A stretch of 13,019 bases of DNA from an uncultured Methanomicrobiales archaeon. Lineage in GTDB: Archaea; Thermoplasmatota; Thermoplasmata; Methanomassiliicoccales; Methanomethylophilaceae. Under the pieces are notes generated by a model, which saw nothing but the letters and a program-made list of their open reading frames with translations, did not search any database and was not told where the DNA came from. Each line of letters starts with the position of its first letter. Position 1 is the first letter of the stretch. The position numbers and the translations under genes are program-made. The DNA is taken from the NCBI GenBank assembly GCA_937892275.1, contig CALAVG010000220.1, positions 1-13,019 on the forward strand, written 5' to 3'. Shown piece after piece: positions 6,408 through 12,981 of this stretch.

Positions 6408-7553
6408 ATGGCGACCATTACCTTCTCCGATCTGGAATCCTTCCGCAGATGCCCTTACGCATACAAGCTGGACAGCACCGATGCCTTCCCGGACAAAGTA
6501 ACTCTGGAGGATTGTCTCAAGCGGTCCGTGGATGACACCATCCGCGAATTCTCCAAGCAGAGGATCATGGGCAACCGCCTCAAGGACGAGAAGGTCCTCG
6601 AGGCCTTCTGGAAGAACTGGGATGTCAATTATGTCAAGGTGTACAATCCCCTCAAGGAGGATCCGCTCCAATACATACACATCGGGGAGAAGTGCATACG
6701 CAATTTCGTGTACCAATCCACTAGATTCGGTTCCGTGGATATCGTGGCATCGGATATGGAGGGGACGTTACCGCTTCCCGGAGGGAACGAGATCTCAATC
6801 TCCATACAGGAGGTCGGCAGACGCGGTACGACCGCTTATCTGACGAAATATGTCACCGACACGGAAGTCTCTTCGAAGGAGGAACTCAGGGACGATCTGG
6901 GAATGAAGGCATCCGCCCTTTGGGCCATGGACAACCTCGATGCGAGGGAGATCGTCATGAGATGGGTGTTCCTGGTGCCGAGCATCTCCACGGAACTCAC
7001 TGCATACAGAGAACAGTGCAATGATGCCGCAAGATCACTGTCCTCCATCATCGATGAGATCAAGGCATCCAAGAATCCCTTGCCGAGGGAGACAGGACAA
7101 TGTGCTTCATGCCCCTATCAATCCAGGTGTCCCCGTTTCCTCCATGAGCTCTCCACCAGGGTCACCGGCCCCGACAAGGGGACCGAACTCGCCGACAGGT
7201 ATCTGGAATTGGAGGAGAAGAAGCAGGCCCTCAGGAACCGGATCGAGTTACTGGATGCCGAGCAGGATGCCTTGAGGGCCGAGATCGTCGCATTTTCGGA
7301 TTCCAAAGGATATATGTCATTGAGAGGGACGCAAGGCAAGCTCCTGATCCGTCACGAAAGGAAGGCAGAGCTACCTCAGGACAAGAAAGGGATCATAACC
7401 AGGCTGAAGGAGACAGGACAGTACGAATCCCTGTCCATGCCCAATTATCCGAGACTGCGCTCGGACATAGTGAAAGGCATCGCCGATCCTGAGATCATCA
7501 GGATGGCCAATATCGAGAACATCGACAAGATCTACATCAAGAAGAATGAATGA
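6408..7553 (+). CDS. Cas4/AddB-like PD-(D/E)XK-fold Fe-S protein, probably inactive
   Basis: This 381-aa protein starts with FSDLESFRRCPYAYKL, the classic N-terminus of RecB/Cas4/AddB-type nucleases. Cys15 plus Cys232, Cys235 and Cys241 (CASCPYQSRC) would hold a 4Fe-4S cluster. Between them are His91, Asp111 (FGSVD) and ISIQEVG with Glu135, where the family expects (D/E)-x-K. Position 137 is Gly, so the catalytic lysine seems lost. GMKASALWAM stands where active members have the QxxxY helix. A coiled coil (about 258-296) and an 85-residue basic C-terminal part follow; Cas4 has neither. The ATG at 6408 is chosen because the fold begins there and a TATA-like box precedes it; earlier in-frame codons overlap the regulator gene. 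It may bind DNA as a structural partner. It is convergent with the next gene, 6 bp away. Confidence 0.7.
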   Translation: MATITFSDLESFRRCPYAYKLDSTDAFPDKVTLEDCLKRSVDDTIREFSKQRIMGNRLKDEKVLEAFWKNWDVNYVKVYNPLKEDPLQYIHIGEKCIRNFVYQSTRFGSVDIVASDMEGTLPLPGGNEISISIQEVGRRGTTAYLTKYVTDTEVSSKEELRDDLGMKASALWAMDNLDAREIVMRWVFLVPSISTELTAYREQCNDAARSLSSIIDEIKASKNPLPRETGQCASCPYQSRCPRFLHELSTRVTGPDKGTELADRYLELEEKKQALRNRIELLDAEQDALRAEIVAFSDSKGYMSLRGTQGKLLIRHERKAELPQDKKGIITRLKETGQYESLSMPNYPRLRSDIVKGIADPEIIRMANIENIDKIYIKKNE

Positions 7554-7559
7554 ACGGCT

Positions 7560-7835
7560 TCATCCGTAAGGGAACAGTGAGCGAAGGACGTTGCTCTTGA
7601 TGATTTCGCATGTGAGGTCGTCCTTCAGACGGTCCACATGGATCCCGCCATCGGAGTCGAACCACACCTTTGCCCTCCTGATGCTGTCCAATGCAGGGGC
7701 ACCCCATTCTTCTTTCACATAGACTTCTATGACATCCCTCACTCTTTCGTACCAGTCGTTCACGTAATACCTGACCTCTCCTGACGGTGAGATCCACATC
7801 TGCAGTTGATCGGCTATGACGCGGATATCGTTCAT
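7560..7835 (-). CDS. Small hypothetical protein, 91 aa
   Basis: I do not recognise this protein. It has an N-terminal amphipathic helix (MNDIRVIADQLQMW), a strand pair (GEVRYYVNDW), a helix rich in Val and Arg (ERVRDVIEVYVKEEW), a second strand pair (RAKVWFDSDGGIHVDRL) and a C-terminal helix. That pattern fits a compact alpha/beta fold; there is no signal peptide, membrane segment or Cys pair. The start at 7835 is preferred over an in-frame ATG at 7871 because TTATAT at 7860-7865 lies about 27 bp upstream of it. It sits 47 bp downstream of the DUF4143 ATPase on the same strand and could be co-transcribed with it. Its stop is 6 bp from that of the convergent nuclease-like gene. Confidence 0.6.
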   Translation of the reverse strand: MNDIRVIADQLQMWISPSGEVRYYVNDWYERVRDVIEVYVKEEWGAPALDSIRRAKVWFDSDGGIHVDRLKDDLTCEIIKSNVLRSLFPYG

Positions 7836-7857
7836 TTCGTGACATCCATCGGTTCCT

Positions 7858-7866
7858 GGATATAAC
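7858..7866 (-). promoter_or_regulatory. TATA-like box for the 91-aa gene
   Basis: On the minus strand GTTATATCC is centred about 27 bp before the ATG at 7835. It lies in the 47-bp gap after the ATPase gene. Confidence 0.4.
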
Positions 7867-7882
7867 AACATCTCGGAGTGTT

Positions 7883-9244
7883 TCAGAGAGATCCTCGAAG
7901 ATCCTTCAGGAGATACATCATGTACTGAGGCACCGTCAGCACATTATCCGATTCTCCCAGTTTGGATTCCGTGACCTTGATGCATCTGTCGACTCCATAG
8001 ACTTCTTTCCTGTCCAAGATGGTCCTTGCGGCTTTTGCACGGCCATCCTTTGATTTGACCTCCAGCAGGGCCGGTCTGCCTTCATACATGGTTATGAAAT
8101 CTATTGCAAGGTCCTTGTCCCTGCGATAATAGTATAGCGGCCTGCCCATCTTGTGCAGGAAATCCGCCGCCATCTGCTCGTATATCGCTCCCTTGGAGAT
8201 GCCGAGATTCCCGTCGAGGATGCTCCCGGCGGCCCCGTCGTCGAGCATTGAAACGAACAGTCCAGAATCCGACATGAACATCTTGAATGCATCCGGGTCC
8301 TTGTTCCCTTCCAAGGGTGTGGCCAACAGTTTCAGGTTATGGCTGGGAGTCACCAATCCGGCCTCCACGAGCCATTGTATCGCCCCTCTGTACCGGTCGG
8401 ATCTAGCATTCTGTCCGAGGGAGGAGTATTGGAACTTCTTGTATTCCTTCGCCAGCTGTGCGGGTATGGAGTCGAACACGGTGCTTATGAGCAGTTTCAG
8501 CTTCAGATCCGTCTGGACATTCCCGTCCTTGTCTATGTATTTCCCGAAGTCGTCGCGATGTTGTGCCAACATGTTGCGCTGAATTGCTAGGACATCGTTG
8601 TAGTTGCGGTTCTGAAGGAATGTCGAGACCGCTTCCGGCATCCCTCCGACGCAGATATATTCGCGGAGATGGCGGATCATGGCGGATTCTATCGCGCCAT
8701 TGATCTTCTTCCTGCCCTCGAAGGACTGTCTCACTGCCGACAGGATCGCATCATCCACTCCTTTGGCCCAGAGGAACTCCTCGAAGTCCATGGGGACCAT
8801 GGTGAGTATGTGCTCGAAACCTACAGGTATCCCGCGGCCGACATTGCGGTTATATCCGGATATCCCGAGGAGGGATCCTGTCTCTATTATGTCGTACCTT
8901 CCGTCCTCTACGAAGTATTTCACGGACGACCTGGCATCGACGCAGTCCTGGACCTCGTCGAAGATGATGACCGTCTTCCCGGGAACGAAGGGGACGTTCT
9001 TGTGTGCCGAGATTCCCAGGATGATGGTGTCGATATCGAAATCATCGGCGAATGCTGAACGGATGCTCCTCTCGGCCCTGAAATCTATGTAGACGACATT
9101 CTCATAGTTCCTTTTGGCGAATTCCTTGACGATGTACGTCTTCCCGACCTGGCGCAGACCTTTGATGAGAAGGGCCTTCTTCCTGTTCATCCCGGAATCC
9201 TTCCATTGCTGCATCTGTGCAAAGATCTTCCTCTCGAAGTCCAT
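7883..9244 (-). CDS. AAA_14-DUF4143 ATPase (first copy)
   Basis: This 453-aa protein has Walker A GLRQVGKT at 29-36, Walker B VIIFDE ending at Asp96-Glu97, and sensor-like ETGSLLG. A central winged-helix-like region follows (KLLISTVFDSIPAQLAKEYK to LVEAGLVTP). The C-terminal DUF4143 domain has a PD-(D/E)XK-like core: Asp382 in IDFI, and Glu395-Val-Lys397 in LLEVKS. Catalytic-type residues are thus kept. These archaeal and bacterial ATPases are very common and mostly uncharacterised; suggested roles include DNA binding, regulation and defence. The start at 9244 fits a TATA box at 9265-9272, making the mRNA leaderless. A 32-bp repeat array lies right behind that box. It is divergent from hisS, and only about 240 bp separate the two starts. 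Confidence 0.9.
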   Translation of the reverse strand: MDFERKIFAQMQQWKDSGMNRKKALLIKGLRQVGKTYIVKEFAKRNYENVVYIDFRAERSIRSAFADDFDIDTIILGISAHKNVPFVPGKTVIIFDEVQDCVDARSSVKYFVEDGRYDIIETGSLLGISGYNRNVGRGIPVGFEHILTMVPMDFEEFLWAKGVDDAILSAVRQSFEGRKKINGAIESAMIRHLREYICVGGMPEAVSTFLQNRNYNDVLAIQRNMLAQHRDDFGKYIDKDGNVQTDLKLKLLISTVFDSIPAQLAKEYKKFQYSSLGQNARSDRYRGAIQWLVEAGLVTPSHNLKLLATPLEGNKDPDAFKMFMSDSGLFVSMLDDGAAGSILDGNLGISKGAIYEQMAADFLHKMGRPLYYYRRDKDLAIDFITMYEGRPALLEVKSKDGRAKAARTILDRKEVYGVDRCIKVTESKLGESDNVLTVPQYMMYLLKDLRGSL

Positions 9245-9264
9245 GAAATAGGGACGGCGAATAG

Positions 9265-9272
9265 ATATTTAG
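9265..9272 (-). promoter_or_regulatory. TATA box for the first DUF4143 ATPase (leaderless)
   Basis: CTAAATAT on the minus strand is centred 24-25 bp before the ATG at 9244. The repeat array starts 1 bp beyond it, where TFB would bind. Confidence 0.55.
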
Positions 9273-9273
9273 C

Positions 9274-9360
9274 AATTTTTACGACGAACTTTTTGTGATT
9301 TTTACATTTTTTACGATTAACTTTTTGTAAAATTTACAATTTTTACGGCTAATTTTCTTG
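9274..9360. promoter_or_regulatory. 32-bp direct repeat array upstream of the first ATPase
   Basis: Two full 32-bp units (9274-9305 and 9306-9337) and a 23-bp partial unit (9338-9360) are in exact register. Each begins AATTTTTACG or a near variant and continues with (C/T)TAACTTTTTGT or a near variant. 32 bp is about three helical turns, so the sites face the same side. The array abuts the ATPase TATA box. It is very AT-rich against its surroundings and also lies upstream of hisS. It is a candidate operator of the ATPase; binding is not shown. Confidence 0.65.
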
Positions 9361-9370
9361 ATATGCAGAT

Positions 9371-9416
9371 ATGCCAAGATTAGCATTCAGACGTGGTCCT
9401 CCTGAATGAGTGGCAT
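9371..9416. promoter_or_regulatory. Nested inverted repeats between the ATPase and hisS
   Basis: ATGCCA (9371-9376) matches TGGCAT (9411-9416), and inside them CATTCAG (9384-9390) matches CTGAATG (9402-9408). It lies upstream of the hisS TATA box, so it is not in that transcript. It could be an operator for either divergent gene or a folded small RNA. Confidence 0.35.
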
Positions 9417-9444
9417 ACGGGCGTCATATGTATCTGAACGGGCG
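9417..9444 (+). promoter_or_regulatory. Direct repeat upstream of the hisS promoter
   Basis: ACGGGCG occurs at 9417-9423 and 9438-9444, 21 bp apart (two helical turns), ending 8 bp before the TATA box. It may be a transcription factor site for hisS. The motif is short. Confidence 0.25.
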
Positions 9445-9452
9445 CGTAATTG

Positions 9453-9461
9453 TTTTTATAC
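9453..9461 (+). promoter_or_regulatory. TATA box for hisS (leaderless)
   Basis: TTTTTATAC is centred 25-26 bp before the ATG at 9483, a strong archaeal promoter match with no room for a leader. Confidence 0.65.
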
Positions 9462-9482
9462 AGCACCAATAATCCTCAGCAC

Positions 9483-10739
9483 ATGATTCAGTGTCCGCGC
9501 GGTACAAGGGATTTCCTTCCCGATGAGATGGAGAAACGCAGGTTCTATGAGAACAGGCTCAGACATACCGCGCAGACGTTCGGTTTCAGGGAGATAGAGA
9601 CGCCGATCTTCGAGGATGCGGAGCTCTTCATCCTCAGGTCCGGACCAAACGTCCTGAAGGAGCTCTACGCATTCAAGGACAAGGGGGACAGGGACATCGC
9701 TCTCCGTCCGGAGATGACCGCACCCGCAATCAGGATGTTCGTCAACGGCATGAGCAACGACCCCAAACCGATCAAGATATTCTACTTCGGACAGTGCTTC
9801 AGGTACGAGAGGCCGCAGAGCGGAAGGTACAGGGAGTTCTTCCAGTTCGGAGCGGAGCTCATAGGCTCCGCGACACCGGAGACGGATGCCGAAGTGATCT
9901 GTATGGCAGCGGCTATGATCAAGGAGCTGGGTCTGAAGGATTACAAGATCCACATCGGTCATATCGGTGTCCTCAGGCAGGCCATAGCCGATGCCGGGGT
10001 CCCCAAGGAGAGGACCGCGGAGGTCCTGCAGAAGCTGGACAAGAAGCTCTACGACGAGGCCCGTCCTCTTCTGGAGGATATGAACGTCGATTCCGATACG
10101 ATCGATTCCATATTCACACTCACCGAGACCGTCGGAGGCATCGAGGTGCTGTCCAAGGTGCCCGGAGAGGCAGGAGATTATCTCAGGCAGGTCACATCGT
10201 ATATGCATGCCATGGGCGTGGACAACTTCGACATCGACCTCGGAGTGGTCCGCGGATTGGACTACTACACGGGAATGGTCTTCGAGGCAGAGGCCCCCGC
10301 ACTCGGTGCGGAGAAACAGATCTGCGGAGGGGGATCATACACCCTGTCCGAGCTGTTCGGAGGGGAGAAGGTGTTTTCAACGGGATTCGCTATAGGATTC
10401 GACAGGATCCTATTGGCGATCGAGAAGGAAGGCCAGGTGTACGAGCCCAAAGGGATCGGCGCTTATGTGGTACCTGTATCCGACGATGTCAGGTTGAAAT
10501 CAGCTGAGATTGTCGCGATGCTCCGTTCCGCGGGGATATCCTCGGACATAGACATCATGGGACGCAAGATGGCCAAGGCGATGAAGTACGCCTCATCGGT
10601 CAGGGCGAAGTATGCTGTGATCGTCGGTGCGAAAGAACTTGAAGAGGATTCCGTCACGCTCAGGGACATGGCCACCGGCGAGCAGCAGCTCGTCAGGATC
10701 GGCGAGCTGGTAGCGAAGATGCAGTCAGCATCCCAGTGA
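9483..10739 (+). CDS. hisS: Histidine--tRNA ligase
   Basis: This 418-aa class II synthetase charges tRNA-His with histidine in the cytosol. It starts MIQCPRGTRDFLP, the standard HisRS opening. It has ALRPEMTAPAIRM, motif 2 FGQCFRYERPQSGRYREFFQ, the histidine-binding RGLDYYTGMVFE, the loop ICGGGSYTLSELFGGE and motif 3 STGFAIGFDRILL. The C-terminal anticodon-binding domain runs from about 325 (GAYVVPVSDDVRLKSAE onward). The ATG at 9483 is chosen over a TTG at 9450 because the former begins the conserved domain and fits the TATA box at 9453. Its last 15 bp overlap the end of the convergent ATPase gene. Length and motifs are normal, with no sign of damage. Confidence 0.97.
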   Translation: MIQCPRGTRDFLPDEMEKRRFYENRLRHTAQTFGFREIETPIFEDAELFILRSGPNVLKELYAFKDKGDRDIALRPEMTAPAIRMFVNGMSNDPKPIKIFYFGQCFRYERPQSGRYREFFQFGAELIGSATPETDAEVICMAAAMIKELGLKDYKIHIGHIGVLRQAIADAGVPKERTAEVLQKLDKKLYDEARPLLEDMNVDSDTIDSIFTLTETVGGIEVLSKVPGEAGDYLRQVTSYMHAMGVDNFDIDLGVVRGLDYYTGMVFEAEAPALGAEKQICGGGSYTLSELFGGEKVFSTGFAIGFDRILLAIEKEGQVYEPKGIGAYVVPVSDDVRLKSAEIVAMLRSAGISSDIDIMGRKMAKAMKYASSVRAKYAVIVGAKELEEDSVTLRDMATGEQQLVRIGELVAKMQSASQ

Positions 10740-12032
10740 TGTTATCGGTACCACATAGACTCCGTCCTCGCGCTGATATGTCGCGCCTTCGAGACCGCAT
10801 ATCACGCAGAGGAACTCCGGGGGACGGCCGTTCTCATCGTTCCTGATCATCTCATCTATCTTGACCAGGTTCTCGGCAGCCTCGTCTATCTGGTTTGATC
10901 CGAGTTTGATCTCGAACGCGCCCCATCTCCTGTCCGGGAGTTCCACCACGGCATCTATCTCCCGGCCCTTCCCGTCACGATAGTGGTACAGCTTCCCGCC
11001 CAGAGAGTTCGAATATATCTGGAGGTCGCGCTCGCACATGGCCTCGAACATGAAGCCGAGTGTGTTCAGGTCGCTTATCAGCATCTCCTTGCTCCAGCCC
11101 ATCGCTGCGATGGACAGTGCAGGATCGGTCAGGTGTCTCTTAGGGCTCTTCCCCACACGTACCGATGATCTGAGGTTGGGATTGAAGGCCGGCTGATCCT
11201 CGATGAGGTTCATCCTTTCGAGTACCGCCAGATAATCTCTGACGGAATCGTCGGAGACCTTCTCGTCATCGAATTCCTTGATGTCCCTGGATATGGTGGT
11301 CGCACTGGCCAGGGTGCTCTCGTTGCGCGCTAGCGAGCGGAGGAGCATCATCATCCTCAACGGGGATTTGCTGTCATCCACGCGGGGAAGATCTTTCACA
11401 CAGATCTCGTTGGGGTAATGTGATACGGCCCTGATGCGGTATTCCATATCCATACCCAGATTGCCCGGCCATCCTCCGCTCATGATGAGGTCGATGATGT
11501 GTCCGAGCTCGTTCCTATCGCCTTTCGTGATGGGGATGTTGTGATCGAACATGTCCTTCAGTTTGATCCTGCAATCGGAGTCACCGCTCTCCATGAGAGA
11601 CATGGTGCGCATGTGCACGGTCGTGATACGTCCGAAACCGCTGTGGACATAGCCCTTGATCCTCTTGTCATCGGGACTGTTCCTCTTGGGGGTCTCAGGT
11701 GTGGACGAACCACATAGGATGTAATGCCCGGGTCCAGTCTTGGAATCAACATCCTTCCTCACGGCATCCCATATGGAAGGTATCATCTGCCATTCGTCTA
11801 TTAGGTGGGGACTTTGACCTTCAAGGGCCTTGTACACATCCATGGAGGCGATCCTGTAATTGATGTAGTCGTCCCCCGGATCGTCCAGGGCGAAGAGGCT
11901 CGATGCATGGGTCGTCGATGTGCAAGTTTTCCCGCAATATTTCGGCCCTTCTATGGAAACAGCGCCGTATGCGTGGATCAGTTGATCTATCTCTCTGTCC
12001 ACGATCCTGGGTATGTAGCCTTTCACCTTCAT
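10725..12032 (-). CDS. AAA_14-DUF4143 ATPase (second, diverged copy)
   Basis: This 435-aa protein begins MKVKGYIPRIVD, the usual start of this subfamily. It has Walker A GPKYCGKT at 29-36, Walker B HLIDEWQ with Asp79-Glu80, and sensor 1 YILCGSST. A helical or winged middle region follows, then a DUF4143 domain with Asp360 (GREIDAVVEL) and Glu374-Ile-Lys376 (GAFEIKLG). It differs clearly from the first copy: GPKYCGKT versus GLRQVGKT, and DEWQ versus DEVQ. That makes it another subfamily, not a recent duplicate. The ATG at 12032 is preferred over an in-frame one at 12059, because the TATA-like box at 12065-12072 would start transcripts near 12043. The tail overlaps hisS by 15 bp. A three-copy 16-bp motif lies upstream. 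Cellular role unknown. Confidence 0.88.
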   Translation of the reverse strand: MKVKGYIPRIVDREIDQLIHAYGAVSIEGPKYCGKTCTSTTHASSLFALDDPGDDYINYRIASMDVYKALEGQSPHLIDEWQMIPSIWDAVRKDVDSKTGPGHYILCGSSTPETPKRNSPDDKRIKGYVHSGFGRITTVHMRTMSLMESGDSDCRIKLKDMFDHNIPITKGDRNELGHIIDLIMSGGWPGNLGMDMEYRIRAVSHYPNEICVKDLPRVDDSKSPLRMMMLLRSLARNESTLASATTISRDIKEFDDEKVSDDSVRDYLAVLERMNLIEDQPAFNPNLRSSVRVGKSPKRHLTDPALSIAAMGWSKEMLISDLNTLGFMFEAMCERDLQIYSNSLGGKLYHYRDGKGREIDAVVELPDRRWGAFEIKLGSNQIDEAAENLVKIDEMIRNDENGRPPEFLCVICGLEGATYQREDGVYVVPITSLGC

Positions 12033-12064
12033 TTCATGTCCCTGAAGGTGTATAATCATTCAAA

Positions 12065-12072
12065 GTATTTAG
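12065..12072 (-). promoter_or_regulatory. TATA-like box for the second DUF4143 ATPase
   Basis: CTAAATAC on the minus strand closely resembles the boxes at 1364 and 9265. A start about 25 bp on, near 12043, leaves an 11-nt leader with a weak AGGGA ribosome site before the ATG at 12032. Confidence 0.5.
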
Positions 12073-12130
12073 TGAAATCTCCCAGCTGTACCTGGGAACT
12101 TTCACCGTTTTTACTTGGGAACTTTCACTA
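12070..12130. promoter_or_regulatory. Three-copy 16-bp motif, candidate operator of the second ATPase
   Basis: CTGGGAACTTTCACCG (12092-12107) and TTGGGAACTTTCACTA (12115-12130) are direct copies 23 bp apart. A third copy lies inverted at 12070-12085, reading CTGGGAGATTTCACTA on the minus strand. The first and third form a dyad with a 6-bp gap. The inverted copy overlaps the upstream edge of the TATA-like box. Nearly the whole gap between rnhA and the ATPase is taken up by this array. Confidence 0.65.
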
Positions 12131-12131
12131 A

Positions 12132-12530
12132 TCAGTGTCTGTCCATCTCTTCGTTCAGAAGGAAATCCGCCCTCGGGATGAGCTCCTCCGATCTGCGGAC
12201 ATTGCGGAATCTCACCTTGGGTATCATAGAAGAGAGGTTCTTGGCATCGTCGTACAGCACCTTCATGTCGGGGTTCTTGACCTTGTATTCCCCGTTCATC
12301 TGCCTTATGACCAATTGGGAGTCCATGACGAATTCCGCTTCGGTGCCTTTGAGGTCAAGCACCTTGGCAATTCCGGCGATGAGGCCCCTGTACTCAGCAT
12401 AATTGTTGGTATGGATCCCAAGGAACTCTGCATGCTCGTGAAGCACTTCTCCATCCTCCACGACTACGATCGCATAGGCGGATTTGCCGGGATTGCCCCT
12501 GGAACCGCCGTCGGAGTATACGGTGATCAT
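12132..12530 (-). CDS. rnhA: Ribonuclease HI
   Basis: This 132-aa type 1 RNase H cuts the RNA strand of RNA-DNA hybrids with a two-metal mechanism. Residues in place: Asp7 in YSDGGSRGNPG, Glu46 in NNYAEYRGL, Asp70 in VMDSQLVIRQMNG, and Asp122 near the end (PRADFLLNEEMD). It lacks the basic protrusion of the E. coli enzyme, as archaeal and Sulfolobus-like forms do. Its ATG at 12530 overlaps the panD stop by 4 bp (ATGA), so translation is probably coupled to panD; no separate promoter is visible. Confidence 0.93.
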   Translation of the reverse strand: MITVYSDGGSRGNPGKSAYAIVVVEDGEVLHEHAEFLGIHTNNYAEYRGLIAGIAKVLDLKGTEAEFVMDSQLVIRQMNGEYKVKNPDMKVLYDDAKNLSSMIPKVRFRNVRRSEELIPRADFLLNEEMDRH

Positions 12531-12877
12531 CGGTACACCAGTTCCCTGGAGACCCTGTTACTGTCGTCGACGAGGATCACCTTGGCATGGATAGGTGCAT
12601 CGGTGAGTTCGAACCCCATGATGATGACCTTGTCGCCGACCTTAGAAAGATGTGCGGCAGCTCCGTTGAGTGCAATGATGCCGGATCCGCGCTTGCCGGG
12701 TATCACATAGGTCTCGAAACGGTTGCCGTTGTCGACATCGGCCACCAGGACCTTCTCCCCGGACCAGATTCCGGATCCCTCCATAAGGTCCTCGTCTATG
12801 GTGATACTTCCCTCGTAGTCGAGGCGGGTCTCGGTGACGGTGGCCCTGTGGATCTTGCTGCGGAGCATCCAACGCAT
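12527..12877 (-). CDS. panD: Aspartate 1-decarboxylase (pyruvoyl type)
   Basis: This 116-aa protein makes beta-alanine from aspartate for pantothenate and CoA synthesis. It matches bacterial PanD along its length: MLRSKIHRATVTE, then Tyr21-Glu-Gly23-Ser24, where self-cleavage between Gly23 and Ser24 yields the pyruvoyl cofactor. ITIDEDLM, NGNRFETYVIPGKRGSG and LNGAAAHLSKVGDKVIIM follow. The ATG at 12877 is preferred over an upstream ATG at 12931. PanD proteins begin with this Met-Arg-x-Met-Leu, and CATAAAC at 12899-12905 is a TATA-like box 25 bp upstream. The extra 18 residues of the longer reading match no PanD. It is the first gene of a panD-rnhA operon, downstream of a tRNA gene on the same strand. 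Confidence 0.94.
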   Translation of the reverse strand: MRWMLRSKIHRATVTETRLDYEGSITIDEDLMEGSGIWSGEKVLVADVDNGNRFETYVIPGKRGSGIIALNGAAAHLSKVGDKVIIMGFELTDAPIHAKVILVDDSNRVSRELVYR

Positions 12878-12898
12878 GATTCGCTGATGTGTCGCATC

Positions 12899-12905
12899 GT
12901 TTATG
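12899..12905 (-). promoter_or_regulatory. TATA-like box for panD-rnhA (leaderless)
   Basis: CATAAAC on the minus strand is centred 25 bp before the panD ATG at 12877. It matches the spacing of other promoters here, though the box itself is weak. Confidence 0.4.
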
Positions 12906-12981
12906 ACTGTATCGGTCTGGCTGAAGGACACTGAAATATCGATAGCGGAAGCTCACAGGATTGAACCGAAGAGAAGATGAG

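Noticed and set aside
7550..7563. Hairpin ATGAA-CGGC-TTCAT between convergent genes as a two-way terminator
   Set aside because: The stem is only 5 bp, overlaps coding ends and has no T-run on either side.
6408..9244. Transposon or insertion sequence carrying the nuclease-like and ATPase genes
   Set aside because: No transposase, terminal inverted repeats or target duplications were visible at the gene borders.
9274..9360. CRISPR or replication origin at the 32-bp repeats
   Set aside because: The units are contiguous with no spacers, and there are no origin recognition boxes or Orc1/Cdc6 gene nearby. Position against a TATA box favours an operator.
9456..10208. 250-aa antisense open frame inside hisS
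   Set aside because: It is fully explained by the hisS coding sequence, which is unmistakable.
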